From: Clostridiales bacterium | GTDB lineage: Bacteria; Bacillota; Clostridia; Oscillospirales; Butyricicoccaceae | Direction: 5' to 3' | Assembly (NCBI GenBank): GCA_026419635.1 | Contig: JANZZB010000076.1 | Coordinates: 1 to 6,777, forward strand | Length of the DNA stretch: 6,777 nt | In this document: positions 1 through 5,227 of the stretch, piece after piece | How positions within the stretch are numbered: position 1 is the first letter of the stretch | Layout: each line of letters opens with the position of its first letter | Program-made: the position numbers and the translations under genes | Notes under the pieces: generated by a model | What the model was told of the DNA's origin: nothing | What the model saw: only the letters and a program-made list of their open reading frames with translations | The model's database searches: none

Positions 1-147
1 TACCAATGCACGGCGGTATATCTCTGTTGCACTTGTCCTGAAGTTGCCTTCGGCGGACGTTATCCGCTATCCTGCCCTATGGAGCCCGGACTTTCCTCGC
101 ACACGACCTTTCGGCACTTGTATACGCGGCTGTCCGGCTTACTCGTC
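1..147 (-). ncRNA. rnpB: RNase P RNA (class A type), 5' portion; 3' part lies beyond the left window edge
   Basis: This is the catalytic RNA of ribonuclease P, which removes the 5' leader from pre-tRNAs together with the RnpA protein. Read on the minus strand, the sequence contains the near-universal 5' core GAGGAAAGUCCGGGCUCC (98 down to 81) followed by AUAGGGCAG. Further along comes GCAACAGAGAUAUACCGCCG (30 down to 11), the usual internal conserved block. The 5' end near position 147 is inferred from the -10 box at 154-159 and starts GACGAGUAAGCCGG. About 147 nt are present, against roughly 350-400 nt for bacterial RNase P RNA, so the gene is cut only by the window boundary. It is divergent from murD. 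Assignment is by recognition of conserved blocks; a covariance-model search would settle it. Confidence 0.95.
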
Positions 148-153
148 TTTATA

Positions 154-182
154 ATTATACAAAACGGTAAAGCATCTGTCAA
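154..182 (-). promoter_or_regulatory. Sigma-A promoter of rnpB
   Basis: On the minus strand there is a perfect -35 hexamer TTGACA (182-177), a 17-bp spacer, and a perfect -10 hexamer TATAAT (159-154). The expected transcription start is about 147, exactly where the RNase P RNA should begin. Two consensus hexamers at ideal spacing fit a strongly and constitutively expressed stable RNA. Confidence 0.93.
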
Positions 183-199
183 GAAAGGGGAAATTTTGC

Positions 200-228
200 T
201 TGAGTTCAGGTTTCAAGGGGGGTACAAT
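200..228 (+). promoter_or_regulatory. Probable promoter of the murD-M42 operon
   Basis: The plus strand has TTGAGT (200-205), a 17-bp spacer and TACAAT (223-228), close to the sigma-A consensus. The start would be about 235, giving a leader of roughly 100 nt before murD. Its -35 box lies only 17 bp from the -35 box of the divergent rnpB promoter, so the two are back to back. A weaker alternative, TTGTTT (238-243) with TATACC (262-267) at 18-bp spacing, cannot be excluded. Confidence 0.65.
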
Positions 229-281
229 AATTTTGGTTTGTTTTTAGAGAAAATGTTAACATATACCAATCAAAGTTCATG

Positions 282-296
282 CTTTTGAAACAAAAG
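282..296. repeat. Short inverted repeat in the murD leader
   Basis: CTTTTG (282-287) and CAAAAG (291-296) form a perfect 6-bp inverted repeat around AAA. It could be a weak RNA hairpin or a protein-binding half-site pair, but it is short and AT-rich and may be chance. Confidence 0.35.
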
Positions 297-327
297 TAAA
301 TGATAAGACAGAAAAATAAATGATAAG
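297..327 (+). repeat. 11-bp direct repeat TAAATGATAAG, two copies with a 20-bp period
   Basis: TAAATGATAAG occurs exactly at 297-307 and again at 317-327, just before the murD ribosome binding site. The 20-bp period is about two helical turns. Each copy contains an ATG. The first (300) opens a seven-codon mini-ORF that ends in TGA at 321-323, overlapping the second ATG (320) as ATGA. Neither ATG has a convincing Shine-Dalgarno sequence. Confidence 0.6.
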
Positions 328-337
328 CGGTGGTAAA

Positions 338-1729
338 ATGACTGATTTTGAATCTTTTTTTTCAAAACTTAAAGAAAAACGTATAGCTGTAATCGGACTT
401 GGCGTATCAAATACGCCTTTAATACGAATACTTTCAGAGGCAGGAGCAAAAATTACGGTATGTGATAAAAAAGATGAATCGAAATTCAGTACTTTAATAC
501 CGGAATTAAAGAATTTTGGAGTACAGTTTCAGCTTGGCGAACATTATCTTGAAGGGCTTGACCATGATTATATCTTTCGGTCACCTGGAATTCGCCCCGA
601 CCGCCCCGAATTATTGAAAGCAATAGATCAAGGTAGCGTTCTCACTTCCGAAATGGAGGTTTTTATAGATGTTTGCCCTTGCCCGATTATTGCCGTGACA
701 GGTTCGGACGGCAAAACAACGACATCAACATTGATATCCAAAATCATTGAAGCGGAAGGGAAACGTTGTTTTTTAGGTGGAAACATCGGAAAACCGCTTC
801 TTGCCATGACTAAAGAAATCAAATCTGACGATTTTGTCGTTTTGGAATTATCATCTTTTCAGTTAATGACAATGAAGAAAAGCCCAAACGTAGCGGTAGT
901 GACGAATGTTGCTCCGAATCATCTGGATTGGCATACCTCAATGGAAGAATATACGGAGGCAAAAAAGAACATTTATTTGCATCAGAAAAAAACAGATACC
1001 GTGGTGTTAAACGCGGATAATGATGCCGCAGCTTCTTTTAGCATCGAGGCAAAAGGCAATGTCATTTTGTTTTCGAGAAGGCAAAGCTTAAATAACGGAA
1101 TCTGCATGGAAAATGATACGATTGTCTTAAGAAAAGAGCAAAAAACGATCCCGATCGTGACGTCAAAAGATATTTTAATTCCAGGAGAACATAACCGCGA
1201 AAATTATATGGCAGCATCGGCTGCCTGTTATGCGATTTTTGGTGAAAAATGCTTTGAAGCGGTAAAACAGGTTGCCAAGAGTTTTAAAGGGGTCGAACAC
1301 AGGATCGAACTTGTACGTGAAAAAGATGGGGTACGTTTTTATAACGATTCGATTGCTTCCAGCCCGACGCGGACAATTGCAGGTTTGCATTCCTTCCAGG
1401 AAAAAGTGTTCCTGATTGCGGGAGGTTATGATAAACACATTCCTTTTGACGTACTTGGCCCAGAAATTGTGAAACATGTAAAAAGATTATACTTAACAGG
1501 GCAGACGTCTAAAAAAATACGGGAATCTATTGAAAAATGCCCGGAATTTAAGCCGGAGCTGCTTCCTGTTTCAGAATATCAGAACTTTTCGGATGCAGTA
1601 AAAGCAGCGGCAGCGGATGCAAAACAGGGTGATATAGTAATTTTGTCACCGGCTTGTGCGTCATTTGATATGTTTGCTAATTTTGCAGAACGCGGTCATG
1701 CGTTCCGTGATATTGTTCATTCTCTTTAA
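338..1729 (+). CDS. murD: UDP-N-acetylmuramoyl-L-alanine--D-glutamate ligase (MurD)
   Basis: This cytoplasmic peptidoglycan precursor enzyme adds D-glutamate to UDP-MurNAc-L-Ala using ATP. The 463-residue product has the three-domain Mur ligase layout: an N-terminal Rossmann-like domain (GLGVSNT, 20-26), a central ATPase domain and a C-terminal ligase domain. Visible motifs are the P-loop GSDGKTTT (122-129), GGNIG (147-151), ELSSFQL (170-176), NHLDWH (194-199), Lys209 in EAKKNIY aligning with the carbamylated lysine, GEHNREN (283-289), NDSIASSPTRT (336-346), GGYDKHIPFD (362-371) and SPACASFDMF (437-446). Length is normal for the family. I chose ATG 338 because AAGCGGTGG (325-333) is placed correctly for it; ATG 320 has no such site. 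The gene lies outside any visible dcw cell-wall cluster and leads an M42 peptidase operon. Family assignment is very secure; whether it is the only murD in the genome cannot be seen. Confidence 0.96.
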   Translation: MTDFESFFSKLKEKRIAVIGLGVSNTPLIRILSEAGAKITVCDKKDESKFSTLIPELKNFGVQFQLGEHYLEGLDHDYIFRSPGIRPDRPELLKAIDQGSVLTSEMEVFIDVCPCPIIAVTGSDGKTTTSTLISKIIEAEGKRCFLGGNIGKPLLAMTKEIKSDDFVVLELSSFQLMTMKKSPNVAVVTNVAPNHLDWHTSMEEYTEAKKNIYLHQKKTDTVVLNADNDAAASFSIEAKGNVILFSRRQSLNNGICMENDTIVLRKEQKTIPIVTSKDILIPGEHNRENYMAASAACYAIFGEKCFEAVKQVAKSFKGVEHRIELVREKDGVRFYNDSIASSPTRTIAGLHSFQEKVFLIAGGYDKHIPFDVLGPEIVKHVKRLYLTGQTSKKIRESIEKCPEFKPELLPVSEYQNFSDAVKAAAADAKQGDIVILSPACASFDMFANFAERGHAFRDIVHSL

Positions 1730-1759
1730 TTGGTTTAATCCGCATTTTTGGAGGATATT

Positions 1760-2806
1760 ATGGATTACGGCAAAACGATTGCAGGACTTTGTGAATGCCA
1801 CGGTGTGGCTGGGTTTGAAAAAAAGATTGCTGCGCATGTTTTGGAATGTTTTGAGCGGTTTTGCGACGAAGTATCAATTGATCGGCTTGGAAATGTAACA
1901 GGTTTTTTGTCGTGCGGAAAAAAAGACGCTAAGACTTTGATGCTGGATGCACATATTGATCAGATCGGCTTTGTTGTTTCTGATATTTTGGATAATGGAT
2001 TTTTAGCGTTTGTTCCGGTTGGCGGGGTTGACGGAAGAATGCTTCCGGATACGAATGTTCTTATTCTCGCGGAAGGGGGTATTTCCGGGGTTATCAGCTG
2101 CCTGCCGCCGCATATTCTTTCGAAAGAAGAACGTGACAAGCCGTTTGACAAAGATTTACTTGTGATTGATACAGGACTTAGCAAAGAACAGGCAAAAGAG
2201 CGAATACCGATTGGCACTCCGGTTGTTTTTGACTATAAAGCAATGAATCTTTACAATGATTTTGTGTCTGCGCCTGCGCTCGATGACCGCGCCGGTGTAC
2301 TAGCTATTTTATCGGTAATCGAACGACTTTCCAAAGTAAAACGAAATGTAAATATTATTGTTTTGGGAAGCGTAATGGAAGAAAAAAACGCACACGGAGC
2401 AATAACGGGAACGTACAGTAACCGCCCGGACTTTGCTATTGTTGTAGATGCTACACACGCAAAAACGCCCGACGCACCTGCAAATGAAACATTCCCCGCC
2501 GGGAGTGGTGTCATGATTGGCATGGGCCCGAACTTAAATCGTAATTTTACAAAAGAGCTTATCAGAATAGCAAAAGAGAAAAATATTCCGCATGATTTTG
2601 AGGTAATGGAAGGCTCAACCGGTACAAATGCATGGGCGATGCAAATTGTTGCTGACGGAATACCATGCGCGCTTGTGTCAATACCTCTTAAATATATGCA
2701 TACGCCGGTTGAAACGGTTAAGATGTCTGATATCAAAGCCGTTTCTGATCTGATTTATGAATTTGTTATTTCTTGTGACGGAGGTGCATTATGCTGGAAC
2801 TATTAA
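1760..2806 (+). CDS. M42 family metallopeptidase (TET/glutamyl aminopeptidase-like), first of three
   Basis: This is a probable cytoplasmic dinuclear-metal aminopeptidase acting on short peptides; in the family such proteins commonly form dodecameric tetrahedral shells. The 348-residue length is typical. Metal ligands and catalytic residues are in the expected order: His65 and Asp67 (DAHIDQIG), Asp175 (ALDDR), Glu207-Glu208 (VMEEK), Asp230 (VVDATHA) and His314 (KYMHTP). One oddity: the usual EEVGLRGA stretch after the catalytic glutamates reads EEKNAHGA here, so the active-site loop differs from that of its two neighbours. ATG 1760 is preceded by GGAGG (1750-1754); a TTG at 1748 overlaps that site and is unlikely to be the start. 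It begins 30 bp after murD with no terminator between, and overlaps the next gene by 16 bp. Substrate preference cannot be read from sequence. Confidence 0.92.
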   Translation: MDYGKTIAGLCECHGVAGFEKKIAAHVLECFERFCDEVSIDRLGNVTGFLSCGKKDAKTLMLDAHIDQIGFVVSDILDNGFLAFVPVGGVDGRMLPDTNVLILAEGGISGVISCLPPHILSKEERDKPFDKDLLVIDTGLSKEQAKERIPIGTPVVFDYKAMNLYNDFVSAPALDDRAGVLAILSVIERLSKVKRNVNIIVLGSVMEEKNAHGAITGTYSNRPDFAIVVDATHAKTPDAPANETFPAGSGVMIGMGPNLNRNFTKELIRIAKEKNIPHDFEVMEGSTGTNAWAMQIVADGIPCALVSIPLKYMHTPVETVKMSDIKAVSDLIYEFVISCDGGALCWNY

Positions 2807-3822
2807 AAGACCTCTGTGTTTTAGACGGCGTTTCAGGATTTGAAGATGAGGTACGCGAGGATATATTAAAAAGAATTACTCCGCTTGCATCCGAGATCAA
2901 AACGGATAGTATCGGAAATGTTATTGCTTATAAAAAAGGGAAAAAACAAATTAATCAAACCATCATGCTTGCATCACACATGGACGAAGTCGGTTTCATT
3001 ATTAAAAAAATTACCGATGAAGGAATGCTAAAATTCGGCTTTTGTGGCGGTATCGACCGGCGCGTCGTCATAGGAAAAAGGGTTCGGATCGGCGAAAAAA
3101 AGCTAAAAGGCGTTATTGGGATCAAAGCGATTCACCTGATCGATCAAGATGAAAGAAAGAGCGTTCCAAAGACTGAAGATTTATATATTGATATCGGCGC
3201 GCAGTCAAAAAAAGAAGCGGAAGAGCTCGTAAGCTTAGGTGATTATGCTGCTTTTGACTCCGAGTTTTCCCGATTCGGTGATGGCTTTATCAGAACGAAA
3301 GCGATAGATGACAGAATCGGTTGCGCGGTTTTAATAAAATTAATGGAATTGGAACTTCCTGTAGATATGGTATTTACTTTTACAGTGCAGGAAGAAACGG
3401 GACTCAGAGGCGCGACAGTCGCGGCGCATCGGGTAAAACCTGATTATTGCTTGATTTTAGAAGGGACAACGGCGGCAGATCTTCCGTTTGTGGATGATAT
3501 GAAAAAAGTCTGCAAATTAAACGGTGGGCCGGTCATTCCTTTTATGGATTCCGGTACAATATACAATCAGGAGCTTTGCAGATATCTGATAAGGCTTGCT
3601 GAAAAAAACAATGTTCCTTGGCAGACAAAAAAATATATTTCCGGCGGTACAGATGCCGGTAAAATCCATGTCAGCGGACCGGGAGTAAAAACCTGCGCAT
3701 TGGCAGTTCCGGTTCGATATTTGCATTCGGCGAATTCGGTTGCATCTATTTCCGATTGCGAGAAAATGCTGCTTTTGGCAAAACACTTTATAGAAAATGC
3801 GGAGGACATCATTCATGCTTGA
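2791..3822 (+). CDS. M42 family metallopeptidase, second of three
   Basis: This 343-residue protein is a probable aminopeptidase with the complete M42 catalytic set: His63 and Asp65 (ASHMDEVG), Asp173 (AIDDR), Glu201-Glu202 (VQEETGLRGA), Glu224 (LILEGTTAAD) and His312 (RYLHSAN). The ligand after the catalytic glutamates is Glu rather than the Asp seen in the flanking paralogues. To my knowledge the LEGTTAAD form is a recognised alternative in this family. HSAN replaces the more usual HSP. The start ATG 2791 has GGAGGTG (2780-2786) at good spacing, inside the 3' end of the preceding gene, and the overlap of 16 bp suggests translational coupling. The product shares the fold but has clearly diverged from its neighbours, so this is not a recent duplication. 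Cellular role is probably peptide turnover; exact specificity is unknown. Confidence 0.92.
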   Translation: MLELLKDLCVLDGVSGFEDEVREDILKRITPLASEIKTDSIGNVIAYKKGKKQINQTIMLASHMDEVGFIIKKITDEGMLKFGFCGGIDRRVVIGKRVRIGEKKLKGVIGIKAIHLIDQDERKSVPKTEDLYIDIGAQSKKEAEELVSLGDYAAFDSEFSRFGDGFIRTKAIDDRIGCAVLIKLMELELPVDMVFTFTVQEETGLRGATVAAHRVKPDYCLILEGTTAADLPFVDDMKKVCKLNGGPVIPFMDSGTIYNQELCRYLIRLAEKNNVPWQTKKYISGGTDAGKIHVSGPGVKTCALAVPVRYLHSANSVASISDCEKMLLLAKHFIENAEDIIHA

Positions 3823-4804
3823 ATTATTTGATCTGACTCAAAAATTAACAGGTGTTTTTGGTCCGTCCGGCAGGGAAACGGCTGTTTCGCAAACGATACA
3901 AGAAATGGTTCGCCCTTTTGCAGACGGGGTTTTTACTGATGTGCTTGGCAATCTGATTGTCAGGAAAAAAGGAAACGGTAAAAAAATCATGCTCTCGGCA
4001 CATATGGATACGATTGGGATGGTTGCAACTTATATAGAAGACTCCGGCTTTATACGCTTCGGCGCCGTTGGAGGGCTTGATATAAACCAGCTCGCCGGTA
4101 CACGAGTTATTTTTGAAAATGGAATTCCGGGAGTGCTTTCTTTTGAAGAAAAAGTTGCTTTAAAAGACCTCGTATTAAATCATTTCTATATTGACATTGG
4201 TGTAAAGTCAAAAGAAGAAGCTGAAAAATGGATTAAACCCGGCACATTTGCTGTATTTGATGGAACATGTTCATTAAATGGAGACACGATTTTCTCCCGT
4301 TACCTTGACAACAGACTCGGCTGCGCTGTTTTGGTTCAGGCATTGTCAATGATAAAATCGACCAAAAACGATTTGTATTTTGTTTTCTCCGCACAGGAGG
4401 AGGTTGGGCTAAGGGGAGCGCAGACAGCGGCTTATCAGATTGAAGCGGATCTTGGCATTGCTGTGGATGTGACGGATACGGGAGACATGCCGGGAGTAAA
4501 AAATAAAATGGCAGTAAAGCTTTCTGAGGGCCCTGCAATTAAAATTACAGACCGTTCAGTTATATGTAGTCCGGAAGTTGTCGAATTATTGCGAAACGCA
4601 GCAAAAAAAATGGATATAAATGTACAGAATGAAATTTTAATATCAGGAGGAACGGATACAGGCGCAATGCAACGTTCAAAAAGCGGAATTTGGGCAGGCG
4701 CCGTTAGTATTCCGACCCGATACATTCATTCGCCAAATGAACTGGCATCATTATCAGACGCACAAAACGCGGCACGGCTGATCGCTTACTCTGTCAGTCG
4801 TTAG
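3815..4804 (+). CDS. M42 family metallopeptidase, third of three
   Basis: The 329-residue product has all expected M42 residues: His63 and Asp65 (SAHMDTIG), Asp165 (YLDNR), Glu195-Glu196 (AQEEVGLRGA, the canonical form), Asp218 (VDVTDTGD) and His305 (RYIHSP). Of the three paralogues it is the most canonical in motif terms, although it is the shortest. I chose ATG 3815 because GGAGG (3801-3805) lies 9 nt upstream; an in-frame ATG at 3797 overlaps that site's surroundings and lacks its own. It overlaps the preceding gene by 8 bp. No terminator is seen directly after its stop; the next promoter begins 14 bp later. It likely works as a cytosolic aminopeptidase, alone or in a mixed assembly with the other two. 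Confidence 0.92.
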   Translation: MLELFDLTQKLTGVFGPSGRETAVSQTIQEMVRPFADGVFTDVLGNLIVRKKGNGKKIMLSAHMDTIGMVATYIEDSGFIRFGAVGGLDINQLAGTRVIFENGIPGVLSFEEKVALKDLVLNHFYIDIGVKSKEEAEKWIKPGTFAVFDGTCSLNGDTIFSRYLDNRLGCAVLVQALSMIKSTKNDLYFVFSAQEEVGLRGAQTAAYQIEADLGIAVDVTDTGDMPGVKNKMAVKLSEGPAIKITDRSVICSPEVVELLRNAAKKMDINVQNEILISGGTDTGAMQRSKSGIWAGAVSIPTRYIHSPNELASLSDAQNAARLIAYSVSR

Positions 4805-4818
4805 AGGGAAATTTGTTA

Positions 4819-4847
4819 TTTACAAAAAAATGAATTTCATGTATACT
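4819..4847 (+). promoter_or_regulatory. Strong sigma-A promoter for the paaK leader, with palindromic spacer
   Basis: TTTACA (4819-4824), a 17-bp spacer and TATACT (4842-4847) make a near-consensus promoter with an expected start near 4854. The spacer holds a perfect 11-bp palindrome ATGAATTTCAT (4830-4840). TTCATG occurs at both 4836-4841 and 4849-4854, flanking the -10 box, so a repressor site is conceivable. It starts 14 bp after the last peptidase gene and drives the structured region upstream of paaK. Confidence 0.8.
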
Positions 4848-4877
4848 ATTCATGTTAATTCGCTTTTAACAGTAGAG

Positions 4878-4992
4878 GCAACGATTGTAGTTATGTAGCA
4901 GATTGCAAAGTGGATTCATCTTTGGTAGTACGGAAGGACGGTAGGGGGAAAATGATTCAAACGATTGCGTACAATTGTTGTCGCAATTTTTT
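4878..4992 (+). promoter_or_regulatory. Candidate structured leader RNA: long-range stem competing with terminator-like hairpin T1 (unrecognised class)
   Basis: GCAACGAUUGUA (4878-4889) can pair with UACAAUUGUUGU (4970-4981) over 12 bp with two G-U pairs, closing an aptamer-sized domain of about 80 nt. The 3' strand is exactly the loop of the T1 hairpin, so the two folds should largely exclude each other, as in an antiterminator or ON-type riboswitch. Inside the domain are a small hairpin CAAAG/CTTTG (4906-4910 with 4920-4924) and a G-rich purine tract (4932-4948). The 8-mer AACGATTG appears at 4880-4887 and at 4960-4967, once in each competing stem. I compared it from memory with lysine, glutamine, T-box, guanidine and c-di-GMP consensus features and found no match good enough to name. 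The fold is by eye only. Confidence 0.45.
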
Positions 4993-5068
4993 CTTTCAAG
5001 CTGATACGTGTAAAAAAAACGAAGATGATGTCTATATCTCTACAAGACGGCGGAAATATGGAGCCTAA
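4952..5068 (+). CDS. Possible 38-residue leader peptide ORF upstream of paaK
   Basis: ATG 4952 is preceded by AGGGGG (4943-4948), a plausible but closely spaced ribosome binding site, and the frame stays open to TAA at 5066-5068. The predicted peptide has no recognised domain or membrane segment. It contains Cys9, Cys10 and Cys20, a Phe13-Phe14-Phe15 run (TTT TTC TTT), and a basic RRRK stretch near its end. The ORF passes through all of hairpin T1 (codons 5-12), and its stop codon sits in the apical loop of terminator T2, so translation would affect both. The Phe run is also simply the T1 U-tract read in frame, so it may be coincidental. It may be a regulatory leader peptide or a chance ORF. 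Confidence 0.35.
   Translation: MIQTIAYNCCRNFFFQADTCKKNEDDVYISTRRRKYGA
4961..4992 (+). terminator. Terminator-like hairpin T1 in the paaK leader
   Basis: ATTGCG (4964-4969) pairs with CGCAAT (4982-4987), extended inward by ACA/TGT (4971-4973 with 4979-4981) past a bulged T4970, and is followed by a run of six T (4987-4992). It has the form of an intrinsic terminator of moderate stability. It would release an RNA of about 139 nt from the 4854 start, unless the competing stem with 4878-4889 forms or a ribosome translates through it. Confidence 0.62.
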
Positions 5069-5105
5069 TGTCGGCTACCACTTATTTTTCTGCCGTTATT
5101 TTTTT
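5047..5105 (+). terminator. Strong intrinsic terminator T2
   Basis: ACGGCGGAAA (5047-5056) pairs with TTTCTGCCGT (5087-5096), with one G-U pair, and the stem continues past a T-T mismatch. An inner stem GGAGCC (5060-5065) with GGCTACC (5073-5079, one bulged A) caps the structure, and TTATTTTTTT (5096-5105) follows. It would end either read-through from the M42 operon or the leader RNA from 4854 (about 252 nt). I see no upstream strand that could form a competing antiterminator. Confidence 0.85.
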
Positions 5106-5227
5106 GTGTAGGCCAAAGTATGCACATTAAAAGTAATTTTTTTGTACATATATCAAGTGTCGGTTTTTATTACATCAGTACCATGTTTGAAAATAAAAAT
5201 GCAACTGTTTAAAGAAAGGGTGATTCA
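5106..5227 (+). other. AT-rich gap between T2 and paaK
   Basis: No convincing gene or hairpin is seen in these 122 bases. A weak promoter-like pair, TTGTAC (5142-5147) with TTTTAT (5165-5170) at 17-bp spacing, might give paaK its own transcript if T2 is not bypassed. The paaK ribosome binding site GGGTGAT (5218-5224) closes the region. Confidence 0.4.

Noticed and set aside
79..288. 69-residue plus-strand ORF
   Set aside because: It lies antisense over rnpB and its promoter, has no ribosome binding site, and its sequence is explained by the RNA gene.
628..822. Minus-strand ORFs inside murD, the M42 genes and paaK
   Set aside because: They are antisense shadows of well-supported genes, with no ribosome binding sites or recognisable families.
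1748..1762. TTG 1748 as start of the first M42 gene
   Set aside because: It overlaps the GGAGG that serves ATG 1760.
4911..4958. Glutamine (glnA/downstream-peptide) riboswitch suggested by TTCATC and ACGGAAG
   Set aside because: The closing helix cannot form, because GATTC occurs on both sides rather than its complement, and the GAAGGAACG end is absent.
4871..4990. Lysine riboswitch (AGTAGAGGC at 4871-4879 resembles its 5' start)
   Set aside because: The other hallmarks, such as the GCCGAAG block and the 3' closing strand, are missing.
4854..5105. T-box leader
   Set aside because: The conserved GGGTGGNACCGCG block before the terminator is absent and the leader is short for this class.
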